Positions 16,060 through 28,389 of a stretch of DNA of 64,000 bases are shown in pieces. Below the pieces are notes generated by a model that saw nothing but the letters and a program-made list of their open reading frames with translations, searched no databases and was not told the DNA's origin. Position 1 is the stretch's first letter, and the number at the start of each line of letters is the position of its first letter. The translations under genes were made by a program, and so were the position numbers. Where the stretch lies: positions 1,569,501-1,633,500 of the forward strand of contig NZ_CP071501.1 of NCBI RefSeq assembly GCF_017354985.1, read 5' to 3'. This stretch comes from Shewanella cyperi (lineage in GTDB: Bacteria; Pseudomonadota; Gammaproteobacteria; Enterobacterales; Shewanellaceae).

Positions 16060-17373
16060 TCAAAGTGTGCGATGCACTTCCGCATCAAAACTGCCGCTGG
16101 TCTTGCCGGCCTTGGGATCCAGATACACGGCCTCGTTTAGTGAGCCCTCAGACTTGGCAATGATGACTGTGGCGACAGCATCGCCGGTGACATTCACCGC
16201 TGTGCGTACCATGTCGAGCATACGATCGACACCGATAATCAGTGAAATGCCTTCAACCGGCAAGCCCACCTGATTGAGCACCATGGCCAGCATAATCAGT
16301 CCTACACCCGGCACACCGGCGGTTCCTATGGATGCCAGCGTGGCGGTCACCACCACAGCTGCGTAGTCGGTGATCGTCAGTTCAATACCAAATACCTGGG
16401 CGATAAATACGGTGGCAACGCCCTGCATTATGGCGGTGCCATCCATATTGATGGTGGCGCCGAGTGGCAGGGTAAAGGAGGCAACCTTATTGTCAGCCCC
16501 CAGTCTGTGTTCTGCCGCTTCCATGGTAACGGGTAAGGTGGCATTGGAACTGGCGGTGCTGAAGGCGAATAACTGCACATCGCGCATCTTGCGGATGAAG
16601 ATGAGAGGATTCAATCCGGAAAATGCTTTGAGTAAGGTGGGGTAGACCAAGAAAGCGTGGATAAGCAGCACGGTCAATACCAGAGCAAAATACTTGATAA
16701 CACTGCCCAGGGTATCCAGTCCCAGGGTCAGGGTCAGTTTGCCCATCAAGGCAAAGACACCGTATGGCGCGAGCTGCATGATCAGGGTGACTACCCGCAT
16801 TATGACCTCATTGAGATCGTCAAACAGTGCGGCAACCCGTTTGCCCCGTTCGCCTATATGGGACACGGCAAAACCAAAAATCACGGCAAAGATGATAATT
16901 TGCAACATATTGCCTTCGCTCATGGCCTGCATCGGGTTGGTGGGCACTATGCTGATTAACACCTCAGACAGACTTGGAGCGGCCTTGACACTGTACTCCA
17001 TATTCTCTGTGGCCATGGAGGCACTGCCGGGGTGTACCAATACCGCAGCTAAAATAGCCAGGGTCAAAGCGACTGCAGTTGTGAATAAATAGAAAGCGAG
17101 GGTTTTGCCACCGAGGCGGCCTAATTTGGAGGGCTCACTCAGTGAGGAGGTTCCACACACCAGGGAAATAAATACCAGCGGTACTACCAGCATTTTTAGG
17201 CTGGAAATAAATATGGTGCCTATGACATGTAAAAAACCATTGGTGATATAGTCACTAACAAAGGTACTTTCCGGGAACAGAATTCGCAGCACCAGCCCCA
17301 GTGTAATACCGGCACCCATGCCGATTAAAATCTTGCCTGTCAGACCTATTTTGCTTGTTTTATTGGCTGCCAT
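16060..17373 (-). CDS. Dicarboxylate/amino acid:cation symporter (DAACS family)
   Basis: 437 residues if started at ATG 17373, which is preceded by AGGAAAG; upstream in-frame ATGs lack this site. The protein has about eight membrane helices and re-entrant loops of the glutamate transporter fold. Signatures are SLKMLVVPLVFISLVCG near the N-terminus, TASSNATLPVTME, the Na+/substrate motif NMDGTAIMQGVATVFIAQ, SIGTAGVPGVG and DRMLDMVRTAVNVTGDAV. Members import glutamate, aspartate or C4-dicarboxylates with Na+ or H+; which substrate cannot be read from the sequence. It is a single gene, convergent with gsk. Confidence 0.9.
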   Translation of the reverse strand: MAANKTSKIGLTGKILIGMGAGITLGLVLRILFPESTFVSDYITNGFLHVIGTIFISSLKMLVVPLVFISLVCGTSSLSEPSKLGRLGGKTLAFYLFTTAVALTLAILAAVLVHPGSASMATENMEYSVKAAPSLSEVLISIVPTNPMQAMSEGNMLQIIIFAVIFGFAVSHIGERGKRVAALFDDLNEVIMRVVTLIMQLAPYGVFALMGKLTLTLGLDTLGSVIKYFALVLTVLLIHAFLVYPTLLKAFSGLNPLIFIRKMRDVQLFAFSTASSNATLPVTMEAAEHRLGADNKVASFTLPLGATINMDGTAIMQGVATVFIAQVFGIELTITDYAAVVVTATLASIGTAGVPGVGLIMLAMVLNQVGLPVEGISLIIGVDRMLDMVRTAVNVTGDAVATVIIAKSEGSLNEAVYLDPKAGKTSGSFDAEVHRTL

Positions 17374-17593
17374 CGTCTTTCCTGTGTAATTTTTATGCAT
17401 TGATTTTTGGCGCAATAAAGCCTAACAAGAAACAGAGTGCGATGAAATGGCTGCTAAAGGAAACTTTTCCGGCATTTTCGCTAAATAAAAGAAATCAGCG
17501 ATGGAAAAGTTACATGAAAATTGTGTAATGTTAGCCTATAAGTAACAAGCGGAAAGCTTGCGTATTATCATTAGAGTAACAGGGAGTCTGACA

Positions 17594-20119
17594 ATGAAGT
17601 CAGCTTATAAGTTATGGTTTGTCTCATTTTTGTCTTTTTTACTGATAGCTTGTGGTGGGGGAGGCGGTCTCTCTTCCGACGGTGATGGCGGGACACCGCC
17701 CACTGATACAATTACAGTATCGGTTTCTATTTCCAACACTGATATTGCTGCTGCCACCCCGGCCACAGTGACCGCCAATGTTACCGGCTCGTTGTCAGGT
17801 GCGCAGGTAGGCAAGTTGGTTACCTTCAGCCTGAGCAACGACAATCTGGGGACATTCACACCCAGTACTGGCACGGCCCTGACTGATGCCAATGGAAATG
17901 CCGTCATTACCCTTAGCACTGCAGATGTAGAAGGCGCCGGTACGGTGGAAGCCAGTATCGATAGCGGTGAGAAGGGCGTGGTTGGCTTCAATATGAAAGG
18001 TGATGGTGGTACCTCAAACGGCGGTGGTGCTCAGGTCAGTCTCACCTTGACCGATGCCAATGGCAATCCAATTGATACTATTTCCACAACCAAGCCTGGT
18101 AAATTGGTAGCCACAGTGGCTGGCGTGTCAAAAACCGTGATTGTGACCTTTGATTCAACTTTGGGTGATTTGCCAATTAAGACCGCCATTACCGATTCAA
18201 ACGGTCGCGCCAGTGTGGACATTTATGCAGGGAGCCAACCTGGTGCTGCGCAAGCTACAGCTTCTCTGTCAACCGGAGAAAACGGACAGAAAGTGTTTGT
18301 GATAGGTGCTACCAATGTGTTGATGGGGACAGCGGAAGGCACTTTTGAATCTGGAAAGGCCAGTGTCAGTGCTACGAGTCTATCAGCGGGCGGTACAGCC
18401 TCAATATCTGTAAAACTTCAGGACGAGCAGGGTAACGCTTACACAGAGCCTGTCGATGTGCACTTTACTTCAACTTGCAGCAGCAAAACTCCTGCTGAAG
18501 CGGAACTGAGTACCCCGGTAACTGCTCTTGGTGGTTTAGCTACCAGCACCTATTTGGCCAAAGGTTGTGTGGCTAATGACGCTATCAGTGTGACCGCCAA
18601 CGTAGGCGGCAAAAACTTATCAGCAACCGGTAATATTAATGTACTGGCAGCCGATGCTGGCAGCATAGTGTTTGTCAGTGCATCTCCTGAAAATATCAGC
18701 ATCAAGGGAACCGGTGGTGATGAATCTTCCACTGTGAAGTTCAAAGTTCTGGACACGAATGGAAATCCGGTAGCTAACAAGTCCGTATCCTTCTCACTTA
18801 ATACTAAGCCTGGTTTACTTAGCTTAAGCCCCACGACGGCTACCACCAACAACCTAGGTATTGTTCAGACAGTAGTGACTTCTGGAACTGTTGCAACGAC
18901 CGTGCGAGTGACTGCGTCCATTGATGGCACTGACCCATTGATTTCCAGTCAATCCAGCGTTTTGGTTATTTCGACTGGCAAGCCTGATCAGGACAGTTTT
19001 TCTCTGTCTGCGGAAGTATTGAATGCCGAGGGCTGGGACGAAGAAGGTACCGAGGTTAAGGTTACAGCACGTCTCGCTGACGCCTTTAACAACCCCGTTC
19101 CAGATGGAACTGCGGTGTATTTCACCACAGAGGGCGGTGCGATTGAGCCTTCATGTACAACTGATAACGGCTTTTGCAGCGTAGTTTGGCGCAGCCAAAA
19201 CCCACGTCCCGAAGGCTATGTCCTCGGTGGCAGACCAAGATCCGAACTTGCTGCCGATGGCGGCAATTTCTACGGTCAAAAGTTCGGAGGTCGGGCTACT
19301 ATCACCGCCACTGCGGTGGGGGAAGAATCCTTCCCTGACAGCAATGGTAATGGTCGTTTTGACGCCTCTGAGATGAACGAATTTCTAACCGGCAAAGATG
19401 TTAACGGTCTTAAATATGATCTTGATGATGCATTTGGAGACTATAACGAAGACGGTGTTTTCAACCCTCAGCAAAGTGGTGGTGATGCCGAAAGCGGAAG
19501 AAACGAAGAACTGATCGATTTCGACTCTGATGGCGTTTTCGACCTGGCAGACAAAAAATATAATGGTGTGCTCTGTTCACTGCCTCCCCATGATGGATGC
19601 GCCGATGGCATCAGTGATTCGCAGTCTCTCTTTGTGAGAAAGAGTCTGGTAATGGTGATGTCTGGCAGTACCGCCTATGCAACGCCGAAAGGGCTGGTCG
19701 GTATTCAGGGTGATTATCGTGGAATGGTGCAGGAGGTTGACGAAAGCGGGAATCCTGTTGTTGATGGCAGTGGTAATCCGGTCATGGTGGCCAGTTACGC
19801 CGACAATGATGAAGGTAGCGCTAACGATGGCACAATAGATGTTCTTGGAAAGGGAACTGCCACAGTGGTATTTTCATTATCGGATTTGCACAATCAGCAA
19901 ATGCCAGCAGGAAGCGTGGTAGCCTTCAAGGTCACTCCGGGTTCAATTGCAAGTACAGCGAGTTATTCTTGGCCGAGCAGTAATTATAACGGCGCAAGGC
20001 AGTATGCAGTGACCATAAAAGGTGCTGAACAGCCTGAAAGCGGCTTATTCAGTGTTGTAGTGACGACTCCAAGTGGCAGGACTACAGAAGTGCTTACAGT
20101 ACCATTTGTCGTGCATTGA
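17594..20119 (+). CDS. Ig-repeat (Big_1/invasin-like) outer-membrane lipoprotein
   Basis: 841 residues from ATG 17594, eight bases after AGGGAG. A lipobox (FLLIAC with Cys ~20) is followed by five glycines, so it is a lipoprotein, probably sorted to the outer membrane because position +2 is Gly. The body is a series of ~90-residue beta-sandwich repeats resembling Big_1 domains (VTANVTGSLSGAQVGKLVTF, ALTDANGNAVITLST and similar DxxGxA turns recurring). At ~580-650 three Asp-rich EF-hand-like loops occur (DSNGNGRFDASE, DYNEDGVF, DFDSDGVFD), suggesting calcium binding. It could be an adhesin or surface stalk. I see no C-terminal anchor domain or partner gene. Confidence 0.75.
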   Translation: MKSAYKLWFVSFLSFLLIACGGGGGLSSDGDGGTPPTDTITVSVSISNTDIAAATPATVTANVTGSLSGAQVGKLVTFSLSNDNLGTFTPSTGTALTDANGNAVITLSTADVEGAGTVEASIDSGEKGVVGFNMKGDGGTSNGGGAQVSLTLTDANGNPIDTISTTKPGKLVATVAGVSKTVIVTFDSTLGDLPIKTAITDSNGRASVDIYAGSQPGAAQATASLSTGENGQKVFVIGATNVLMGTAEGTFESGKASVSATSLSAGGTASISVKLQDEQGNAYTEPVDVHFTSTCSSKTPAEAELSTPVTALGGLATSTYLAKGCVANDAISVTANVGGKNLSATGNINVLAADAGSIVFVSASPENISIKGTGGDESSTVKFKVLDTNGNPVANKSVSFSLNTKPGLLSLSPTTATTNNLGIVQTVVTSGTVATTVRVTASIDGTDPLISSQSSVLVISTGKPDQDSFSLSAEVLNAEGWDEEGTEVKVTARLADAFNNPVPDGTAVYFTTEGGAIEPSCTTDNGFCSVVWRSQNPRPEGYVLGGRPRSELAADGGNFYGQKFGGRATITATAVGEESFPDSNGNGRFDASEMNEFLTGKDVNGLKYDLDDAFGDYNEDGVFNPQQSGGDAESGRNEELIDFDSDGVFDLADKKYNGVLCSLPPHDGCADGISDSQSLFVRKSLVMVMSGSTAYATPKGLVGIQGDYRGMVQEVDESGNPVVDGSGNPVMVASYADNDEGSANDGTIDVLGKGTATVVFSLSDLHNQQMPAGSVVAFKVTPGSIASTASYSWPSSNYNGARQYAVTIKGAEQPESGLFSVVVTTPSGRTTEVLTVPFVVH

Positions 20120-20126
20120 TATAGTA

Positions 20127-20154
20127 AAAAAGCCACTCGAATGAGTGGCTTTTA
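20127..20154. terminator. Terminator after the Ig lipoprotein gene (first of two)
   Basis: AAAAAGCCACTC-GAAT-GAGTGGCTTTT immediately after the stop codon. Confidence 0.88.
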
Positions 20155-20174
20155 TAGCTATGTTTCGGATACTA

Positions 20175-20205
20175 GATAAAAAGCCCCTCAAAGGGGCTTT
20201 TTATC
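20175..20205. terminator. Bidirectional terminator before astB end (second of two)
   Basis: GATAAAAAGCCCCT-CAA-AGGGGCTTTTTATC, a perfect 14-bp stem usable on both strands between the convergent genes. Confidence 0.88.
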
Positions 20206-20215
20206 ATTTTATATA

Positions 20216-21550
20216 TTACTTCTGGAACCGATACACACTGCCAAGCTTCATGATTTGCGTCAGTTCATCCAGCGCGGTGCGGGATTCCACCAGGAGTTGG
20301 GGGTCGGCGAGGTCGGCTATGGTTAAGCGATCGCGGTAGTGCTTATCCACCCATTGGTTGAGGCGGTTGAACAGCGCGTCATTCATCATCACGTTGGGAT
20401 TCACCGCTGCCAGTTCGGCTTCGTTCATGGCGACCCTGAGCCTCAGGCAAGCCGGGCCACCGCCGTTTTGCATGCTTTGCTTCACATCAAAATAGTGTAC
20501 TTTTTTGATTGGCGTATTGAAGGTGACCAATTCAGTGAGGTAAGCATGAACGGCCGCATTCTCCTCGCAATCGGTTGGCGCTATGATTGCCATCTCACCA
20601 TTGGGCAATGTGATGATCTGGGTGTTGAACAGATAGCTCTTGACCGCATCCTGCACGCCCACCTTGGCAGTTGGGACTTCAATGAAATGCATGTCGGTGT
20701 CCATCTTGCGCTGAATTTCAGCCAGTTTTTCCTGGGTGTGCAGGAAAGCCTGCTCATGGTAAAACAGCACATTTTGGTTGCCCACGGCAATCACGTCATT
20801 GTGAAACACGCCCTGGTCAATGACATCGGGGGTTTGCTGCATAAAGACGGTATTGTCGTCTTCCAGCTGGTGTAACCTGGCTACAGCTTGTGAGGCCTCC
20901 AGGGTTTGTCTGGCAGGATACTTCTTTGGCGCCGGCATATCCGGGCGGGTCACGGCCCGGCCATAGACAAAGACCTCCACGCCTGCGCGGCTATAATCAC
21001 TGCATAAACGGGTATGGTTGGCGGCACCTTCGTCACCGAAGCTGGGGTGCTCTGGCAGGTGCTCGTGGTGATGGAAATGGCGGCTGTCTGCGAAGATGGC
21101 CTTAAGAATATTGCCCGTGGTGCTGGGTTCAATGGAGCGATGCAGCTTGTCCACCAGGTTGGCTGGGGTGAAATGCAGCTTGCCATCGCGGGTGTCGGCA
21201 CTGGGTGAAACCGTAGCCGCATTGGCGGTCCACATGCTGGAGGCGCTGCAACAGGCCTGCAGCAGGGCCGGCGCCTGTTGTGCGGCCTTTTGCAAGACTT
21301 CGGCATCTGTGCCGCTGAAACCAATACGGCGCAGGGTGTGCAGATCCGGGCGCTCCTGGGGCGCCAGCATGCCTTGGACCATGCCCATGTCCGCCAGGGC
21401 TTTGGCCTTCTTGAGTCCTTGCTTGGCAGCATCTTTGGGATTGGATGTCAGGGCGGCATTACTCTGGGACGCCACGTTACCAAAGGAGAGGCCTGCGTAA
21501 TTGTGGGTTGGTCCAACCAAGCCATCAAAGTTAGCTTCGAAGTGCTTCAT
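20216..21550 (-). CDS. astB: N-succinylarginine dihydrolase
   Basis: 444 residues. AstB is the second step of the arginine succinyltransferase (AST) catabolic pathway: it hydrolyses N2-succinylarginine to succinylornithine, CO2 and ammonia. It has the pentein fold. Visible motifs are [16 protein letters not shown] at the N-terminus, [28 protein letters not shown] with the catalytic Glu/His region, [12 protein letters not shown], and the catalytic cysteine loop [11 protein letters not shown] near residue 365. The other ast genes are not in the window, so the pathway is split here. It is divergent from topA across a 338-base AT-rich gap. Confidence 0.96.
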   Translation of the reverse strand: MKHFEANFDGLVGPTHNYAGLSFGNVASQSNAALTSNPKDAAKQGLKKAKALADMGMVQGMLAPQERPDLHTLRRIGFSGTDAEVLQKAAQQAPALLQACCSASSMWTANAATVSPSADTRDGKLHFTPANLVDKLHRSIEPSTTGNILKAIFADSRHFHHHEHLPEHPSFGDEGAANHTRLCSDYSRAGVEVFVYGRAVTRPDMPAPKKYPARQTLEASQAVARLHQLEDDNTVFMQQTPDVIDQGVFHNDVIAVGNQNVLFYHEQAFLHTQEKLAEIQRKMDTDMHFIEVPTAKVGVQDAVKSYLFNTQIITLPNGEMAIIAPTDCEENAAVHAYLTELVTFNTPIKKVHYFDVKQSMQNGGGPACLRLRVAMNEAELAAVNPNVMMNDALFNRLNQWVDKHYRDRLTIADLADPQLLVESRTALDELTQIMKLGSVYRFQK

Positions 21551-21888
21551 TTATTGTCCTTTACCGGGGCTGAGGTCTTGTGATTATGACCAGAATTTGG
21601 TCTTGAGTTTCGCTCAGTATACGTGAGCAATCTCGCATAACAACCCGGCGAAATCGCGACAAATGGCCCATTTATGCAGGAATTGCATAACTATTGCTTG
21701 CTTGCTGGCGAATAATGAAATATTAGTTTTTAATTACGCAATATTATTTTTTACAAAAATTTCAACTTTGCTTAAAAAGTGACTCGCTGGTATGCATAAA
21801 AGAGGGATTAGCTTGAAACTCAAGGTTCAACCCTCTATATATGGTGCCAATTTCCACCTTCTCGAGACTGTTTGGCGCAAATAAAACT
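21551..21888. other. astB-topA divergent intergenic region
   Basis: An AT-rich gap of 338 bases. It contains an inverted repeat TTATGCA-GGAAT-TGCATAA (21672-21690) about 122-140 bases upstream of astB, and a further TATGCATAAA near 21791. These could be operators (ArgR is a plausible regulator of ast genes, not demonstrated here). The topA promoter lies at its right end. Confidence 0.4.
21813..21841 (+). promoter_or_regulatory. topA promoter (sigma-70, with overlapping sigma-32-like elements)
   Basis: TTGAAA (21813-21818), 17-base spacer, TATATA (21836-21841). The same stretch reads CTTGAAA (21812-21818), 12 bases, CCCTCTATA, a partial sigma-32 match. E. coli topA also has a heat-shock promoter. 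Confidence 0.6.
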
Positions 21889-24522
21889 ATGGGTAAATCG
21901 CTCGTCATTGTCGAATCGCCGGCCAAAGCCAAGACAATTAACAAATACCTTGGCAAAGATTTCATTGTTAAATCCAGTGTGGGTCACATACGTGATTTGC
22001 CTACATCCTCCACCTCGGAAGGCAAAACGGGTGCTAAATCCAGTGCCGATCTCAAGAAAATGACCGCCGATGAAAAGGCCCGTTACAAGAAGGACAAAGA
22101 CCAACAGGCCCTGGTGGCCCGCATGGGGGTGAACCCCGAGGCGGGCTGGCGTGCCAACTACCAGATATTGCCTGGTAAAGAAAAGGTGGTGAAAGAATTA
22201 CAGGCCCTTGCCAACGATGCCGATCAAATCTTTCTGGCAACGGACTTGGACCGTGAGGGAGAGGCCATTGCCTGGCATTTGCAGGAAGTCATAGGCGGCG
22301 ATCCTTCACGGTATCAAAGGGTAGTTTTCAATGAGATCACCAAAAGTGCCATCCAGGACGCCTTCAGCCATCCTGCCAGCCTGAACACCAATATGGTCAA
22401 TGCCCAACAGGCCCGTCGTTTCCTGGACCGGGTGGTGGGTTTTATGGTGTCGCCCTTGCTTTGGAAGAAGGTTGCCCGTGGTCTGTCTGCCGGACGGGTG
22501 CAATCGGTTGCGGTGCGTTTGGTGGTTGAGCGTGAAAGTGAAATCAAGGCCTTTGTACCGGAAGAGTTTTGGGACATCCACGCTGCCCTGAATACGCCAA
22601 AAGGCCAGGCATTGCTGATGGAAGTTCATCGCCATCTTGGTGCAGCCTTTGAACCACGCAATCAGGCCGAGGCCATGGCGGCTGTGGCCGAACTGCAGCA
22701 TGCCAGCTTCAAGGTCTTGGAGCGGGAAGATAAGGCAACCCAAAGCAAGCCTTCTGCGCCCTTTATTACCTCAACCCTGCAGCAAGCAGCGAGTACCCGA
22801 CTTGGCTTTGGGGTGAAAAAGACCATGATGTTGGCCCAGCGTTTGTACGAAGCTGGTCATATCACTTATATGCGTACCGACTCTACCAACCTTAGCCAGG
22901 AGGCCCTGGACAGCGTCCGTGCACTCATTGGTGACGAGTTCGGTGCCAAATACCTGCCCGATGCGCCCATACGTTATGGCAGCAAGGAAGGGGCCCAGGA
23001 GGCTCACGAAGCCATACGGCCTTCTGATGTCAAGGTCAGTGCGGTGCAACTGAGTGATATGGAACGCGATGCACAGCGCCTCTACGAGCTTATTTGGCGC
23101 CAATTTGTGGCCTGTCAAATGACACCAGCCCAATACGATGCCACCAGGCTTACGGTTAAGGCCGGTGATTATGAGCTCAAGGCCAATGGCCGCACCCTGA
23201 GGTTTGATGGTTGGACCCGGGTGCAACCGGCGCTGAAGAAAAAGAATGAGGAAGACAACACCCTGCCGGCGGTTGAGGTGGGTGAATCACTCACGCTGGA
23301 TAAATTGGATCCCAAACAGAATTTCACCAAGCCACCGGCCCGCTACAGTGAAGCCTCCTTGGTGAAAGAATTGGAAAAGCGCGGTATAGGCCGTCCTTCC
23401 ACCTATGCCACCATTATCTCTACCATTCAGGATCGCGGTTATGTAAAGGTGGAAAACCGTCGTTTTTATGCCGAGAAAATGGGTGAAATTGTCAGTGACC
23501 GTCTGGTACACAGCTTCAGTGAACTGATGAGCTATGACTTTACCGCCGGTATGGAACAGACACTGGATGACGTGGCCCGCGGTGAGCGTGAGTGGAAAAA
23601 CGTGCTGGATGGTTTTTATGAAGACTTTACCGCCCAGCTCGACAAGGCGGAGCAGGAGCCCGATGCGGGCGGTATGCTGCCCAATGAGATGGTACTTACC
23701 GACATTCCTTGCCCCACGTGCGGCAGGCAAATGGGGATCCGCACCGGCACAACCGGGGTGTTCCTCGGCTGTTCAGGCTATGCGTTGCCGCCGAAGGAAA
23801 GATGCAAGACCACAATGAACCTGACGCCGGGCGAAGAGGCCATAAGCGAAGGTGATGAAAACGCGGAAACCAATGCGCTCAGGGCCAAGCATCGCTGTAA
23901 CAAATGCGGTACCGCCATGGACAGTTACTTGCTTGATGAAAAGCGTAAACTGCATGTGTGCGGCAACAACCCAACCTGTGACGGCTATGAGGTGGAAGCG
24001 GGTCAGTTCAAACTCAAGGGTTACGAAGGACCGCTATTGGAATGTGACCGTTGTGGCGCCAATATGGAGCTTAAAAACGGCCGTTTCGGCAAGTATTTCG
24101 GTTGTACCAATGAGGCCTGCAAAAATACCCGCAAACTGCTGAAAAATGGTGAGGCAGCGCCACCGAAGGAAGATCCTATTCATCTGCCTGAACTCAAGTG
24201 CAGTAAGTCGGATGCTTATTTTGTATTGCGTGATGGTGCCGCCGGTATCTTCCTCGCAGCCAGCACCTTCCCCAAATCCCGCGAAACCCGGGCGCCGTTG
24301 GTGGAAGAACTGCGCAAATACCGTGAGCTGCTGTGGCCTAAATATCAGTATCTGGCCGATGCTCCGACCGAGGATGATGAAGGTAACAAGACCATGGTCA
24401 AGTTCAGCCGCAAGACCAAGGAGCAATATGTTGCTTCCGAGGTGGATGGCAAGGCCACGGGTTGGATAGCCCACTATGATGGCAAGCGCTGGGTCAGTGA
24501 AGCCAAGAAAACCAAGAAGTAA
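21889..24522 (+). CDS. topA: DNA topoisomerase I
   Basis: 877 residues from ATG 21889; an in-frame ATG at 21841 overlaps the promoter and is rejected. TopA relaxes negative supercoils by nicking one strand through a tyrosine. The Toprim domain starts [20 protein letters not shown] and includes [16 protein letters not shown] near ~115-130. The catalytic tyrosine is in [16 protein letters not shown] near 326. [13 protein letters not shown] lies near ~505. The C-terminus has four-cysteine zinc ribbons: CPTCGRQM...GC near 607, CNKCGTAM...C near 670, CDRCGANM...C near 720, ending in a basic tail. Length matches the E. coli enzyme (865). Confidence 0.97.
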   Translation: MGKSLVIVESPAKAKTINKYLGKDFIVKSSVGHIRDLPTSSTSEGKTGAKSSADLKKMTADEKARYKKDKDQQALVARMGVNPEAGWRANYQILPGKEKVVKELQALANDADQIFLATDLDREGEAIAWHLQEVIGGDPSRYQRVVFNEITKSAIQDAFSHPASLNTNMVNAQQARRFLDRVVGFMVSPLLWKKVARGLSAGRVQSVAVRLVVERESEIKAFVPEEFWDIHAALNTPKGQALLMEVHRHLGAAFEPRNQAEAMAAVAELQHASFKVLEREDKATQSKPSAPFITSTLQQAASTRLGFGVKKTMMLAQRLYEAGHITYMRTDSTNLSQEALDSVRALIGDEFGAKYLPDAPIRYGSKEGAQEAHEAIRPSDVKVSAVQLSDMERDAQRLYELIWRQFVACQMTPAQYDATRLTVKAGDYELKANGRTLRFDGWTRVQPALKKKNEEDNTLPAVEVGESLTLDKLDPKQNFTKPPARYSEASLVKELEKRGIGRPSTYATIISTIQDRGYVKVENRRFYAEKMGEIVSDRLVHSFSELMSYDFTAGMEQTLDDVARGEREWKNVLDGFYEDFTAQLDKAEQEPDAGGMLPNEMVLTDIPCPTCGRQMGIRTGTTGVFLGCSGYALPPKERCKTTMNLTPGEEAISEGDENAETNALRAKHRCNKCGTAMDSYLLDEKRKLHVCGNNPTCDGYEVEAGQFKLKGYEGPLLECDRCGANMELKNGRFGKYFGCTNEACKNTRKLLKNGEAAPPKEDPIHLPELKCSKSDAYFVLRDGAAGIFLAASTFPKSRETRAPLVEELRKYRELLWPKYQYLADAPTEDDEGNKTMVKFSRKTKEQYVASEVDGKATGWIAHYDGKRWVSEAKKTKK

Positions 24523-24550
24523 CATGCTGCTCAACTAACTGTGAGCAAAT

Positions 24551-24585
24551 AAAAACTCCCGAGGTTGCCCTGCGGGAGTTTTTTT
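24551..24585. terminator. Bidirectional terminator after topA
   Basis: AAAAACTCCCG (24551-24561) and CGGGAGTTTTTT (24573-24584) around an 11-base loop; it lies between topA and the convergent gene at 24622. Confidence 0.88.
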
Positions 24586-24621
24586 ATGGGGGATTGGAAG
24601 CCATACCGCTTCAGGCAGCGG

Positions 24622-25398
24622 TTACCATTTTTTCTTCGGTTGGAACAGCATATCCAGATCGTCTTCTTCGCTGCGCTTTTGACGACCCGCAGGCTCGGAC
24701 ATCTTCTGGGCACCCATGATTTCATCCAGCAGTTGCTTGGCCTCATCAACTTTGCGGCCAATAAAGGGGTCATTGGGGGTCTGTGCCTTGATGGCGTGCA
24801 AGGTCGCCAGCGCCTTGGAGACCATCTGCTTGGCAGAGCCATACTGCTTCATAAAGCAGGCGGCGCGGGCACGAGAAATCATGGAGTCCACGTTGATCCG
24901 CAATTGCAGACTGTCGATACGATTTTCTTCTTCGGCAAAAACCGTGGGGTCGACCTTGCCCTTATTGTGTTCGGCCCTGAGTATGGCCTTGAGTTTCTTC
25001 AGGGTTTGCACAACCACAAGCACTTGCTTGTCGTTGTCAGGCAAACGGAAGCTTTCTATCGGTGGCACATTGGAAGTGCCCTGCAGGCTCTCAATCTGAG
25101 CCTGAAGATCCAACAGACGGCGTTGATAGTCATTTTTTTGTGGGGGAACGGTCAGGTTGACCGCGTTGCTCAAGGCTTCCTGGATGCGCCGGTACAAAAT
25201 CATGACTATGTAGCTTGAGCAGGGCATCATGCCTGTATTGGAAAGCACGCCTTCGGTTTCATCCAAAATGGCACGCTGTCTGGCCAACTCCATGCGACGT
25301 TCTGCTTCGGCCTTTTCTTTTTGTTGTTGGATCACATTGATCACTATGACCAGCAGTAACAATGCTCCAATGGAGAGCAGAACCAGGGTGAATATCAT
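24622..25398 (-). CDS. Conserved-looking membrane-anchored coiled-coil protein, function unknown
   Basis: 258 residues. Residues ~2-24 are one hydrophobic helix (IFTLVLLSIGALLLLVIVINV), followed by a long charged helical region (QQQKEKAEAERRMELARQ, then YRRIQEALSNAV, DYQRRLLDLQAQIESLQG). The C-terminal part has TPR-like helices (AACFMKQYGSAKQMVSKALATLHAIKAQ). It ends in an acidic-basic tail (SEEDDLDMLFQPKKKW). The layout suggests a type II-anchored cytoplasmic or periplasmic coiled coil. I do not recognise a named family. It sits between topA and cysB, divergent from cysB, and shares the topA terminator. Confidence 0.8.
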   Translation of the reverse strand: MIFTLVLLSIGALLLLVIVINVIQQQKEKAEAERRMELARQRAILDETEGVLSNTGMMPCSSYIVMILYRRIQEALSNAVNLTVPPQKNDYQRRLLDLQAQIESLQGTSNVPPIESFRLPDNDKQVLVVVQTLKKLKAILRAEHNKGKVDPTVFAEEENRIDSLQLRINVDSMISRARAACFMKQYGSAKQMVSKALATLHAIKAQTPNDPFIGRKVDEAKQLLDEIMGAQKMSEPAGRQKRSEEDDLDMLFQPKKKW

Positions 25399-25521
25399 AG
25401 GTGTCCCATTCTTGAGTCAAGTCAACCAATGCTACAATAAATCAACAAACTAGCATAGTTATCTTAGCCCAGCTTATCGTGTCTGTCCCGTATTGCTGGC
25501 GGGGTGGACCGTTATTCCAGT

Positions 25522-25542
25522 TTGATTTAATTTTACCAATAT

Positions 25543-25550
<8 letters not shown>
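25522..25550 (+). promoter_or_regulatory. cysB promoter
   Basis: TTGATT (25522-25527), 17-base spacer, TATAAC (25545-25550), 67 bases before the cysB start codon. Confidence 0.6.
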
Positions 25551-26591
<1,041 letters not shown>

Positions 26592-26628
26592 CCCGGATAG
26601 CCTCGGATTTCCAAATATAGAGTCAAAT

Positions 26629-26655
26629 AAAAATCCCGCCGAAGCGGGATTTTTT
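26629..26655. terminator. Bidirectional terminator between cysB and sdaA
   Basis: AAAAATCCCGC-CGAA-GCGGGATTTTTT, strong on both strands. Confidence 0.92.
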
Positions 26656-26666
26656 AATTGCGGCTG

Positions 26667-28043
<1,377 letters not shown>

Positions 28044-28389
28044 AATCTGGCCCTGTGTCGTCTCGTTGTTATTTTAGTCTTTGTCATGGGGCTTGCTCGC
28101 CCATCAATCTAATCTGAGGTAATCTCTGCGACTGCGCATTCGGGAAATGGACGTGCGCCAACCTGGCCGCTGATCACCATAGGAACAGTATCCCATAGTT
28201 TGGCCTTGAGGCTTCATTAGATATTCTTATTCATGATGTTTCGGATAAATCTAGCTAAAGCATAATTGAACTGGCTTTAGTGCTTGGTTTCAGGGCTATT
28301 GCGGCAAATTAAGGGCTTAATCCATTTCGCCCCCTAAAGCTGGGGTGTAGTGGTTTTATTAATGATGAATTAATTTTTTAGGGGGAAGC
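28044..28389. other. sdaA-nagZ divergent intergenic region (346 bases)
   Basis: No open frame or known RNA was recognised. It contains one inverted repeat CTAAAGC-N12-GCTTTAG (28255-28280). The right end is AT-rich (TTATTAATGATGAATTAATTT) followed by AGGGGG before nagZ. Promoters for both genes must lie here. Confidence 0.4.
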
